Below are positions 1 through 7,853 of a stretch of 20,937 nucleotides of DNA, in pieces. The stretch spans positions 1 to 20,937 of the forward strand of contig JBFJVZ010000079.1 in the NCBI GenBank assembly GCA_041623895.1. Direction: 5' to 3'. Under the pieces are notes generated by a model. That model was not told the DNA's origin. It ran no database searches and saw only the letters and a program-made list of their open reading frames with translations. A program made the translations under genes and the position numbers. Source of the stretch: JBFJVZ01 sp041623895 (lineage in GTDB: Bacteria > Planctomycetota > Planctomycetia > Pirellulales > Pirellulaceae). Each line of letters starts with the position of its first letter. Within the stretch, counting starts at the first letter, position 1.

Positions 1-2
1 AG

Positions 3-908
3 GGCGGATACTTGGATCCCGGCAAGTTTACTCGCTGGGATAAAACACTGGGCACGGCGCTGGTTCCGGGTGCCGATGTGCGCAGCCATTTGATCATCGA
101 TGACCGTTCCGTTTGGGACGTGCGCTACAGCAACGACGGGGCGGGACGGCGAACAACGACCGTTCCCGAGCCGGCGAAAGTGACGGATTACGCCGTCTTC
201 TTTGGTTGTTCTTTCTTGTTTGGCGAAGGATCCAATGACGAGCAAACGATTCCGTCTCAATTCGCGGCGTCGTTGCCAAAGTATCACGCTTATAACTACG
301 GTGTGCCCGGCTATGGAACGCAACAGATGCTCGCCAAACTGCAGACGGGCACGATTGCCGACGAGATTGACGAGGACACCGGCGTCGTCATCTACGTGTA
401 CTTGGAGAACGTTCACGAACCACGCGTGATTGGCGGCATGCAAATCTCCAACTCATTTGCCTGGAACTATCCGTACTACGACTTTGACGACGACGGCCAG
501 GTCCGCCGCTTCGGAAACTTCAGCTCGGGCCGCCCCGTGCTTTCCAAGGTTTATTGGCTGCTTGGTAAGAGTCAGTTTGTTCGCATGATGGGCCTGAACT
601 TCCCGCGACCGCATGAAGATCATTATCGGCTGACAGCGGCCATCATCGAGGAATCAAAGAAACTTTGCCAAAGTCAACTAAAGTGCAAGGAGTTCTTGGT
701 TGCAGCCTACCCACGACCGGCAGCTCACAAGCGACTGTTTGGCTACTTGCAGAAAGCGAACATCAAGTATCTGGATTATTCCGATCTTTTTGACCCTGAT
801 AGCGAAGAGTTGAGTCACGTCGGTGACGGGCATCCCACACCGAAGGCAAATCGTATCTTTGCTCAGCGACTGGCCGCCGACATCGCCTCGCTCGAGAAAA
901 CTGAATAG
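3..908 (+). CDS. SGNH/GDSL-family hydrolase or O-acyl transferase/esterase, 5'-truncated
   Basis: The reading frame is open to the left edge of the window. A TTG at 12 is probably an internal Leu codon, because the segment after it (LDPGKFTRWDKTLGTALVPG) looks like the interior of a protein, so the true start lies upstream. Numbering from that TTG, residues 63-73 (FFGCSFLFGEG) form SGNH block I with nucleophile Ser67. NYGVPGYGTQQM near 95-106 fits block II with its Gly. GDGHPTPKANRI near 271-282 is the C-terminal Asp-x-His block (Asp272, His274). The family cleaves or transfers ester-linked acyl groups, and members in polysaccharide loci usually handle O-acetylation. The first catalytic steps are clear, but the substrate is unknown. 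Gene 2 starts 27 nt downstream, which suggests one operon. No signal peptide can be judged because the N-terminus is missing. Confidence 0.75.
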   Translation, partial: GGYLDPGKFTRWDKTLGTALVPGADVRSHLIIDDRSVWDVRYSNDGAGRRTTTVPEPAKVTDYAVFFGCSFLFGEGSNDEQTIPSQFAASLPKYHAYNYGVPGYGTQQMLAKLQTGTIADEIDEDTGVVIYVYLENVHEPRVIGGMQISNSFAWNYPYYDFDDDGQVRRFGNFSSGRPVLSKVYWLLGKSQFVRMMGLNFPRPHEDHYRLTAAIIEESKKLCQSQLKCKEFLVAAYPRPAAHKRLFGYLQKANIKYLDYSDLFDPDSEELSHVGDGHPTPKANRIFAQRLAADIASLEKTE

Positions 909-935
909 CAATTACTAACTTAATTAATCAACGAC

Positions 936-1565
936 ATGCGTTTCAGCCACGACCACAAACTGTTACTGATCAGCAACTGGAAATGCGGTTGTTCGACGAT
1001 TGCCGACATGTTCGCGCCGATCACCGAGTTCGACTGGAATTCGCGTGAGGCGTGCAAACAGATCTTCGGCAAAGACTACAACGATCTGGTCCATTACCCC
1101 GCCGGCCTGATGCGGCAGGAGTTTCGCCGGCTGGGTTGGGACTTTGACCAATACGTAAAAATCAGTTCCGTCCGCAATCCCTGGTCGCGAACGGTCTCGC
1201 TGTACGAGCACGTCAAGCGCATCGGCTTCAAAGGCAGCTTTGATTCGTTCGTCGCAGATGAACTTCCCAAGTGGCGAAGCGGTCTGATCAATCGCTGGAA
1301 CACGTATGAAATGCTGCATGAGAACGGCGAGCGGATCGTCGATCATGTGATCCGCATCGAACATTTGGAAACCGACTTGCGGCCGGTGGTGGCGTCAAGG
1401 TGGCCCGGCTTGAACCTGGATTACGGCACCAAGTCGAATACGGGCAACCACAAGCCTTACGAACAATACTACACCAATAAAAAGACGGGCGAGATCGTCG
1501 AAGATTTCTTTGCCTACGACGTGCAGGCCTTCGACTATCGCTTCGACGATGCCTTGGCGACATGA
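936..1565 (+). CDS. Sulfotransferase family 2-like protein (PAPS-dependent carbohydrate sulfotransferase)
   Basis: This 209-residue protein probably transfers sulfate from PAPS to a sugar hydroxyl. Near the N-terminus, NWKCGCSTI (residues 14-22) matches the 5'-phosphosulfate loop, with Lys16 and the Ser20-Thr21 pair. ISSVRNPWSRTVSLY (76-90) matches the 3'-phosphate binding block, with Arg80 and Ser84. The C-terminus has the pattern typical of the HNK-1/chondroitin-type sulfotransferase family: YYTNKKTGEIVEDFFAYDV followed by FDYRF. The length suits a compact cytoplasmic bacterial member, and there is no signal peptide or membrane segment. The ATG at 936 lacks a clear Shine-Dalgarno sequence, like most genes here. 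The stop overlaps the next start (ATGA, 1562-1565), so translation is probably coupled to the following GT2. The acceptor sugar cannot be deduced. Confidence 0.8.
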   Translation: MRFSHDHKLLLISNWKCGCSTIADMFAPITEFDWNSREACKQIFGKDYNDLVHYPAGLMRQEFRRLGWDFDQYVKISSVRNPWSRTVSLYEHVKRIGFKGSFDSFVADELPKWRSGLINRWNTYEMLHENGERIVDHVIRIEHLETDLRPVVASRWPGLNLDYGTKSNTGNHKPYEQYYTNKKTGEIVEDFFAYDVQAFDYRFDDALAT

Positions 1566-2629
1566 CCCAACCAGTGGTCAGCGTTTGCATGCCGGCGTTT
1601 AACGCCGGCCGCTTCATTGACGAGGCGATCGCCAGTCTGCTAACTCAAACGTTCGCTGACTTCGAGTTGCTGATTATTGACGATGGCAGCAGCGACGACA
1701 CGCTGAACATCGCCGAACGCCACGCGGCTTCAGATACTCGGGTCAAGGTACTTCGGAACGACCGAAATCGCGGTCTCGTCTACACACGAAACCGGTTACT
1801 GAAGGAAGCATCCGGGTCTCTGATCGCGTCGGCTGACGCGGATGATGTTTTTGCCAATACGCGGCTCCAACAGCAAGTCGACTTTATGCGCGCTCATGCG
1901 GATGTCGGTGCCGTCGGTGGCAACGTGCAGTTTCGTGATGAAGCGGGCAAGGCAATACGCGAACCTTCGGATTTGGACCAAGATGATGCCGAGATACGCT
2001 TCTTTCTGATGCTGGGCCCTTGCATTTGGAATACCGTCACGATCTATCGCAAGGAATTGCTAACCAAAGTTGGCGGCTACCAAGGCTGCCTGGACGGCGG
2101 TGCAGAGGACTACGATCTCTGGTGCCGACTCTCAAAAACTACGAAATTCGCAAATCTGAAAAGCATTCTTGCCACGGTTCACGTTCACGAAGCATCGGTC
2201 ACTGCCAACGAAGAGGCGACCAAGTCAAACATCTACGATGTTGCCAGACCGATGTTGTCAGAATACTTGGGGCGCGACATCGATCGGGATGAGGCGAAGG
2301 ACTTGATATTGTTGTTCTGGAACGGGCTGGGCACTCGGACGGATATTTCCAACGTTTTGGCACTTGCGCGAACCCTGAACACGGTGGCCGCAGAACGGGA
2401 ATCGCCAAAGACCTACCGGCTTCTCAAGCAACGAATGCACGACGCGCTTTGGAAACAAGGGCAAGCCGAAGTCTACGCGAATCGGCGGCAAAGCTTGGAT
2501 GCGATCCGGTTCGCATTGTCCTTGTCTCCGATTGGCTTTGCCAGAGGGTCGTTTGCCACGTATCTAGCGCGGCTGGCGACGCCCAATTGGATTCGCAGCG
2601 CAGTCAAATCGCGGCGGGGATCGATATGA
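1562..2629 (+). CDS. Family 2 glycosyltransferase (GT-A)
   Basis: This 355-residue protein opens with VVSVCMPAFNAGRFIDEAI, the standard GT2 entry strand. LLIIDDGSSDDT (37-48) is the nucleotide-binding Asp region. ADADDVF (91-97) carries the DXD-type metal site. AEDYDLWCRL (181-190) carries the ED acceptor/catalytic-base motif. The remaining 165 or so residues form a charged, probably helical tail with no transmembrane segment. It should transfer a sugar from a nucleotide-sugar donor to the growing lipid-linked unit at the inner face of the membrane. Donor and linkage are unknown. It overlaps the sulfotransferase gene by 4 nt and the following GT4 gene by 4 nt (both ATGA), so this is a tight operon. 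Confidence 0.92.
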   Translation: MTQPVVSVCMPAFNAGRFIDEAIASLLTQTFADFELLIIDDGSSDDTLNIAERHAASDTRVKVLRNDRNRGLVYTRNRLLKEASGSLIASADADDVFANTRLQQQVDFMRAHADVGAVGGNVQFRDEAGKAIREPSDLDQDDAEIRFFLMLGPCIWNTVTIYRKELLTKVGGYQGCLDGGAEDYDLWCRLSKTTKFANLKSILATVHVHEASVTANEEATKSNIYDVARPMLSEYLGRDIDRDEAKDLILLFWNGLGTRTDISNVLALARTLNTVAAERESPKTYRLLKQRMHDALWKQGQAEVYANRRQSLDAIRFALSLSPIGFARGSFATYLARLATPNWIRSAVKSRRGSI

Positions 2630-4065
2630 GCATGCCACTCGCGGAAACTGTCAGCGAAAATCACGACTCCATGGTCAATCGGCCCAAGATTTTGTCGATC
2701 TGCGTCCATCCCCCGCAAATGCCGGGATCGGGTGGTGCAGTACGCGCGTATCACTTTGCCAACGCACTCGCTGATTATGGAGACATGACGCTGGTCTGTC
2801 TCGGTGGACCGAGCGGCCAAGACGAAGTCAATCCGCACATTCGGGAGAAGTGTTCCCGGGTGATCGTGCCTGCGTCTGAAACGGCTGGTCAACGAGCAAG
2901 TTCGAGGCCGACTTCGCGGCTGGGAAGTTGGCTTCGAACCATCAAGACCATTGGCTTTCCTTGGCAAGACGACTGGTCAGGTTTTACTTCCTATTGTCTG
3001 CAATACTGCCCACACAGCGGCGCCAGCGGGTCGCAAAAATTGCTGGGATTCGTTTTTAGAAATGAATTTCGTTTGCTCTCGAAACTCACAAACTTGCCGC
3101 CCGTTTCGCTGCAGATCTACCGCGATGCGTGGGCAAGAGTGTGGCCGCAAATTCGCGAACTGCTGCAGCGGGAATCGTTTTCGCTAATCTTCTTCGAGAA
3201 CAGCATCTACTATCCATTCGCCGAGCAAGTGCAACGGCAGATTCCCGGAACACCGGTCGTCTGCAATGCGGCAAACATCGAATACAAGCTGCAGGAAAGA
3301 CTTGCGGACTACATCGATGACAATTGGCAATCTGAATGGGATCACTCGCAAGTCTGTTTAATCAAAGCGTTGGAAAAGGACGCGTTCAGGAAGTGCGACC
3401 TGGTCATCACTTGCTCCGAGGAAGACAAGCATTTGGCCGAACAACTTGCTCCTTTGTCCAAGCACTGCGTGATCGGTAACGGTGTAGATCTCGATTATTT
3501 TCGTCCCGTCGATCAAGCTGGGACCGAGATCCCCACGTTGCTGTTTACGGGATCTTTTCGCTATCCGCCCAACCAGGACGGCCTGAGATTCTTTGTCAAG
3601 GAAGTTTTCCCGCTGATCAGCAAAGAACGTCCCGCCTGCCGGTTCCATTTCGCGGGATTCGATGCGCAGGACATGTACGACGAGTTACAGATCGACGATT
3701 CTCGCATTTCCTGTATCTCCAGCCCTGCAGACATACGTCCCTGCTTCGCCGATGTCTCGGTTTTCGTAGTACCCTTGCGGATCGGTGGCGGCACGCGACT
3801 GAAAATCTTGGAAGCGATGTCGATGGAAACCGCGATCGTATCAACGCGGATCGGCGCCGAAGGAATCCCCGCTGGCGACGGCCAGCACTTACTGCTCGCT
3901 GACTCGCCGCAAGATTTCGCCGACGCCGTCATCAGGCTGATCGACAACCCGACCCTGCGAGAAAACATGGTCCGCGACAGCGCGACTTGGGTCCGAGAAC
4001 ACTTCGATTGGAACCACCTGTGCGCACATGCTGTGGCACAAATCAAGGAATTGGTCGCGAATTAG
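2626..4065 (+). CDS. Family 4 glycosyltransferase (GT-B)
   Basis: The frame is open upstream to 2449, but the ATG at 2626 is chosen because it gives a 4-nt ATGA overlap with gene 3 and places ILSICVHPPQMPGSGG (22-37), the glycine-rich first strand and loop of a GT-B fold, close to the start. The product has 479 residues. IGNGVDLDYF (283-292) is the usual linker to the C-terminal Rossmann domain. LLFTGSFRYPPNQDGL (305-320) begins that domain. RIGGGTRLKILEAMSMETAI (385-404) is the donor-binding EX7E-type region with Glu396. The arrangement resembles GT4 enzymes of exopolysaccharide loci, including the sugar transferases found in exosortase-associated clusters, though no exosortase is visible here. 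It probably acts at the cytoplasmic membrane face. Donor unknown. Gene 5 starts 4 nt after its stop. Confidence 0.9.
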   Translation: MSMPLAETVSENHDSMVNRPKILSICVHPPQMPGSGGAVRAYHFANALADYGDMTLVCLGGPSGQDEVNPHIREKCSRVIVPASETAGQRASSRPTSRLGSWLRTIKTIGFPWQDDWSGFTSYCLQYCPHSGASGSQKLLGFVFRNEFRLLSKLTNLPPVSLQIYRDAWARVWPQIRELLQRESFSLIFFENSIYYPFAEQVQRQIPGTPVVCNAANIEYKLQERLADYIDDNWQSEWDHSQVCLIKALEKDAFRKCDLVITCSEEDKHLAEQLAPLSKHCVIGNGVDLDYFRPVDQAGTEIPTLLFTGSFRYPPNQDGLRFFVKEVFPLISKERPACRFHFAGFDAQDMYDELQIDDSRISCISSPADIRPCFADVSVFVVPLRIGGGTRLKILEAMSMETAIVSTRIGAEGIPAGDGQHLLLADSPQDFADAVIRLIDNPTLRENMVRDSATWVREHFDWNHLCAHAVAQIKELVAN

Positions 4066-4069
4066 CTTG

Positions 4070-4975
4070 ATGAGCGATCCGCTGATTTCCGTAATTGTTA
4101 CCTGCTACAACCAGGAAGACTGCATCGCGGCGACGGTCGGCAGCGTGACCGCACAAACATACACCCGGCTTGAGTGCATCGTCGTCGATGACGGTTCGAC
4201 GGACGGGTCAGCACAAGTGATTCGCGAGTTGGCCGCCAATGATGATCGTATCCAACTGATTGGCAAACAAAACGGCGGCGTGGCGGCTGCGCGAAATTCG
4301 GGCTTTCGTGAGGCGGGTGGTGAATTTATCCAATTCTTGGATGGTGATGACACGCTGGAGCCAGAAAAACTTCAGCGTCAGATCGATCATTTTGCCTGCG
4401 ATGACAGCATCGACGTTTCCTTCACCAACCATCGTTTCTACGATGCCGGCAAGCAGGTTTACAGCACTTACGAATTTGACAAGATCGATGAATATCCGTT
4501 GGAGCAGATGTTGTTCAAATGGTTTGACGGTGTCAGCTTGCCCGTCCACGCACCCCTGTATCGACGCCGCATTTGGCAACCTGAGGAATTACCCTGTCCC
4601 GTTGACTATCACGAACGCTGCGAGGACTGGGTGTTCCTGGTGATGGTAGCGATGAAGGGCGTCAAGTTTGTTTACTTGGACCAGATCCTGTGCACCTACC
4701 GCATCGACAGCAACAACTTTACGGGCACATCACGAGACTGGAACGTTGCCTCCATTCTTGCCGCCGTCTATTTGCAGGACAAAATTCCTGAGCAGTATCG
4801 CGATCGGTTTTTGAAAGATGCCATTGGCCGGACCTTGGATCGCTATCACAACGAGATGAAACCGGCGGTCCTGCAAGCGTCCAAGAACTGGCAAATCGGC
4901 AATTTTTTGTCACGACCATTTTTCAGGGCGGCCAGATTCTTGCGACGCGGTGCCGCCGTGACGGGTACTCATTAA
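4070..4975 (+). CDS. Family 2 glycosyltransferase (GT-A)
   Basis: The product has 301 residues from the ATG at 4070. An upstream ATG at 4028 is in frame but would overlap gene 4 and add 14 residues before the conserved entry strand LISVIVTCYNQEDCIAATV (5-23). CIVVDDGSTDGS (36-47) binds the nucleotide. RNSGFREAGGEFIQFLDGDD (75-94) contains the DXD-type site. ERCEDWVFLV (182-191) has the ED motif. This full motif set is typical of active inverting GT2 enzymes. A basic C-terminal tail with a short hydrophobic stretch (near NFLSRPFFRAARFLRRG) could associate peripherally with the membrane. It sits 4 nt after gene 4 and 1 nt before the amidotransferase gene. Donor and acceptor are unknown. Confidence 0.93.
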   Translation: MSDPLISVIVTCYNQEDCIAATVGSVTAQTYTRLECIVVDDGSTDGSAQVIRELAANDDRIQLIGKQNGGVAAARNSGFREAGGEFIQFLDGDDTLEPEKLQRQIDHFACDDSIDVSFTNHRFYDAGKQVYSTYEFDKIDEYPLEQMLFKWFDGVSLPVHAPLYRRRIWQPEELPCPVDYHERCEDWVFLVMVAMKGVKFVYLDQILCTYRIDSNNFTGTSRDWNVASILAAVYLQDKIPEQYRDRFLKDAIGRTLDRYHNEMKPAVLQASKNWQIGNFLSRPFFRAARFLRRGAAVTGTH

Positions 4976-4976
4976 G

Positions 4977-6830
4977 ATGTGCGGCGTGCTCGGATTCTGG
5001 GGCGACGTCCAGCGATCGCAGTTCGAGCATGCGCTGGAAAGACTGCAGCATCGCGGTCCGGACGGAGCAGGAATTTGGCGAGACAAAAAGTGGCCGCTGA
5101 CTCTGGGGCACCGGCGACTGGCGATCATCGACCCAACCGATGCCGGGGCTCAACCGATGCACCTGGGCGACCACACGATTGTCTTTAACGGGGAGATCTA
5201 CAACTTTTTGGAGATCCGATCAACGCTCCAGCAACAGGGCTACCAATTTTCGACGCACTCCGATACCGAAGTTTTGCTCGCGGCTTACGACCACTGGGGA
5301 CCATCCTGCCTTTCCCAACTGAATGGTATGTGGGCGATCGCAATCTGGAATCGGCGCGATGAGTCATTGTTTTTGTCGCGAGACCGTTTCGGCAAGAAAC
5401 CGTTGTTTTACTGTTTTCAGCAGCAAACTTTCATCTTCGGGTCCGAGATGAAGGCTTTGATGCCGTTGATGCGGAAAGTCAGTTTGCACGAAGAATTTGC
5501 GCAGTTCTCCCATCAGCTGTTCAGCTATGAGAGCACGGACCAGTGTTTGATCAAAGACATCGTGCGGTTTCCCGCCGGGGCGTATGCGGTCCTCAAACCC
5601 GATGACATCGAAAACGGTCGAATCAATCTTATCCGCTACTGGGACACACTGGATCATTTGGTTGACGTGCCCGAGACGTATCAGGAGCAAGTCGAGCGGT
5701 TCAGGGAACTGTTCGTGGATGCTTGCCGCTTGCGAATGCGATCGGACGTCCCGATCGGAACTGCACTCAGCGGAGGTATCGATTCATCCGCTGTTGCCTG
5801 CACGATGCATCATGTTGCCAATCATGTCAGCGGTGAATCGATGGCAGTAGATTGGCAACGAGCCTTTGTGGCAACCTTTCCCGGCACTTTGCTGGATGAA
5901 CGCGAATACGCCGAATCGGTGGTCGATCATATTGGCGCCCAAGGCGTGTATCTGCCGATCGATCCTGCGGCTGGAATGGAAAAACTGGGCGACTATTTGT
6001 ATCTGTTCGAGGAGTTGTATTGGACAACTCCGATCCCCATGATTGACATCTATCGTTCGGTCGCGGACGACGGAGTCAAAGTCACCATCGACGGACACGG
6101 GGCGGATGAACTGTTGTCGGGCTACGACGGGTTTTTGAAGGGACTGGATGACAGCCTCTGGGATCTCTCCTACGCCAAACACGTGTTGCGGTGTTGGGGA
6201 AATCCCGATCCAAGACTGAAAGACGTTTGGCATCAACTGGTCGTCAATCACCGCGGCAAGAAAGGGTTGCTCAAGTTCTTGGCGAAGCGATTGCTTCGGC
6301 CCCAGCGCGAAAACATCAAAGGCAAGCAATATGGCCATTTGAATCAAGAACTTTATTCATGTTTCCATCAGGGAATTCTTCCCACCTTGCTACGCAACTA
6401 CGATCGCTGCTCGATGGCCGCGAGTGTCGAGATCCGCATGCCGTTTATGGATCATCGATTGGTATCCTTCTGTTTCTCACTGCCTTGGCAAAGCAAAATC
6501 CCCAAAAGCAGCACGTACACCAAGGCGATCATTCGCGACGCGATCGGACCCTGGATGCCCAAGAAAGTTAGAGAGCGGCGGAGCAAAATTGGCTTCAGCA
6601 CACCGGTGGCCGAATGGTTCAAACGCGGCTGGAAAGATTGCATCATGGACACCATTCAGTCGCAGGCATTTGCGGAATGCGAATTGATCGACTCTGCTGC
6701 GGTCAAAAAGCGCGTTCAGTCGGCGATCGAGGAAAACGTACCGGGGCACGAAGCGGATCGGGCTTGGGCCGCGCTGATGCCGTTTTTTTGGCAGCAGAGT
6801 TTTTTGAGACGGGCCGCAGCACGGTGTTGA
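4977..6830 (+). CDS. Asparagine synthase-like glutamine amidotransferase (AsnB family)
   Basis: This 617-residue protein has both AsnB domains. The N-terminal glutaminase domain starts with Met-Cys-Gly, so Cys2 would be the nucleophile after Met removal, and it contains HRGPDG (25-30), RRLAIID (46-52), FNGEIYN (70-76) and RDRFGKKPLFY (135-145). The synthetase domain has the ATP pyrophosphatase loop ALSGGIDSS (263-271), DGHGADELLSGY (372-383) and DRCSMAASVEIRMPFMDH (476-493). All key residues look intact. Ammonia from glutamine is channelled to an adenylated carboxylate. In polysaccharide loci, AsnB homologues such as WbpS are linked to amidation of uronic acids, and that is my preferred role here. 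Ordinary asparagine synthesis cannot be excluded from sequence alone. It overlaps the next gene at its stop. Confidence 0.93.
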   Translation: MCGVLGFWGDVQRSQFEHALERLQHRGPDGAGIWRDKKWPLTLGHRRLAIIDPTDAGAQPMHLGDHTIVFNGEIYNFLEIRSTLQQQGYQFSTHSDTEVLLAAYDHWGPSCLSQLNGMWAIAIWNRRDESLFLSRDRFGKKPLFYCFQQQTFIFGSEMKALMPLMRKVSLHEEFAQFSHQLFSYESTDQCLIKDIVRFPAGAYAVLKPDDIENGRINLIRYWDTLDHLVDVPETYQEQVERFRELFVDACRLRMRSDVPIGTALSGGIDSSAVACTMHHVANHVSGESMAVDWQRAFVATFPGTLLDEREYAESVVDHIGAQGVYLPIDPAAGMEKLGDYLYLFEELYWTTPIPMIDIYRSVADDGVKVTIDGHGADELLSGYDGFLKGLDDSLWDLSYAKHVLRCWGNPDPRLKDVWHQLVVNHRGKKGLLKFLAKRLLRPQRENIKGKQYGHLNQELYSCFHQGILPTLLRNYDRCSMAASVEIRMPFMDHRLVSFCFSLPWQSKIPKSSTYTKAIIRDAIGPWMPKKVRERRSKIGFSTPVAEWFKRGWKDCIMDTIQSQAFAECELIDSAAVKKRVQSAIEENVPGHEADRAWAALMPFFWQQSFLRRAAARC

Positions 6831-7834
6831 CCGATCAGCGACGCCCGTCAACTCGGGGAATTCCCAGCCATCCGAACGAGTTCTGTGCTGCGGTCGCACC
6901 CGTCGCCAGCAGCGAGCCTCGGCCACTGTGGAGCGTATTGATCCCTACGCATAACTGTGCCAATTATCTTGAGCAAACGCTGCAGTCCGTCCTGGAGCAA
7001 GACCGGGGACCGCAGCAGATGGAGATCCTGGTCGTCGACGATCACTCCACCGAGGATGATCCTATCAGCGTGGTCAATCGTGTTGCGGGCGACCGCGTCC
7101 GATTTATTCGGCAACAAAGCAACGTCGGCAAATCGCGAAACTATCAGAGCGGGCTGGACGCTTCGCGCGGTCGTCTGATTCATCAGCTTCACGGTGACGA
7201 CAAAGTGGGCCAGGACTTTTACCGGTCGATGGAAGCGTGTTTTGACCGTTTCCCGGAGGCAGGCGCGTTTTTTTGCCAGTCGGAATACATCAACGAAAGC
7301 AACGAAGTCACCGGATGCACGGGACGCGAACTTGACGAAACCGGACTGTTGCAAGATTGGCTGGAAAAAATTTACATTCGCCAAAGAATTCAAACGCCAT
7401 CCATCGTTCTCCGCCGCGAAGTCTACGAGCAACTCGGCGGCTTTGACCAAAGGCTAACCGCATTTGAAGACTGGGAGATGTGGGTGCGGGCAGCCGTTTG
7501 CTTTCCGTTTGGTTTCAACGCTGACTGTACCGCTGGGTATCGCGTCTACAACGCAAACACATCACATCAAAGCATTATCAGTGGTAAGCGTCCGCGAATC
7601 CAAAAACAGGTGCTGCGGATTGTCGATGCGTATGTGCCCGAAAACGTGCAACGCAAATGCGGGGCGTTACGGGCACGCGAAGTCGCTTATTACTTGACAC
7701 GATGTCTGCCGATCGCGGTCAGCCATCGCCGCCCCATCGCCTGGTTGCGATTGTGCGGTCATATCGCGACTTACAGCTTGCACCCGCGGGTTTGGTATTA
7801 CGCTTTCCGCTCGTCATTGCAGGCCAAATCATGA
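6824..7834 (+). CDS. Family 2 glycosyltransferase (GT-A), non-ATG start
   Basis: The frame is open upstream from 6614, inside the amidotransferase gene, but that stretch is Arg/Gly-rich out-of-frame sequence. The first plausible starts are GTG at 6824 (7-nt overlap) or TTG at 6827 (4-nt overlap with the previous TGA). No ATG lies before the conserved domain. From the GTG the protein has 336 residues. It has an unusually long 35-residue leader before WSVLIPTHNCANYLEQTL (36-53). ILVVDDHSTEDD (68-79) binds the nucleotide. LIHQLHGDDKV (118-128) holds the DXD-type site as HGDD. LTAFEDWEMWVRAA carries the ED motif. The C-terminal part is basic and aromatic without a clear membrane helix. It is a cytoplasmic sugar transferase of unknown specificity. 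The start codon is the main uncertainty. Confidence 0.88.
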   Translation: MLTDQRRPSTRGIPSHPNEFCAAVAPVASSEPRPLWSVLIPTHNCANYLEQTLQSVLEQDRGPQQMEILVVDDHSTEDDPISVVNRVAGDRVRFIRQQSNVGKSRNYQSGLDASRGRLIHQLHGDDKVGQDFYRSMEACFDRFPEAGAFFCQSEYINESNEVTGCTGRELDETGLLQDWLEKIYIRQRIQTPSIVLRREVYEQLGGFDQRLTAFEDWEMWVRAAVCFPFGFNADCTAGYRVYNANTSHQSIISGKRPRIQKQVLRIVDAYVPENVQRKCGALRAREVAYYLTRCLPIAVSHRRPIAWLRLCGHIATYSLHPRVWYYAFRSSLQAKS

Positions 7835-7842
7835 CCGGGAGC

Positions 7843-7846
7843 AGGA
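7843..7846 (+). promoter_or_regulatory. Shine-Dalgarno AGGA deciding the start of the next gene
   Basis: AGGA lies 7 nt before the ATG at 7854 but only 4 nt before the in-frame TTG at 7851. The spacing favours the ATG. It is one of few recognisable ribosome-binding sites in this window. Confidence 0.5.
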
Positions 7847-7853
7847 AAGTTTG

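Noticed and set aside
2449..2625. Upstream extension of the GT4 gene into gene 3.
   Set aside because: It overlaps the conserved-frame C-terminus of gene 3, and the ATG at 2626 gives a typical ATGA overlap near the conserved N-terminal domain.
6614..6823. Upstream extension of gene 7 into the amidotransferase gene.
   Set aside because: The 70 added residues are Arg/Gly-rich out-of-frame translation of the well-conserved amidotransferase C-terminus.
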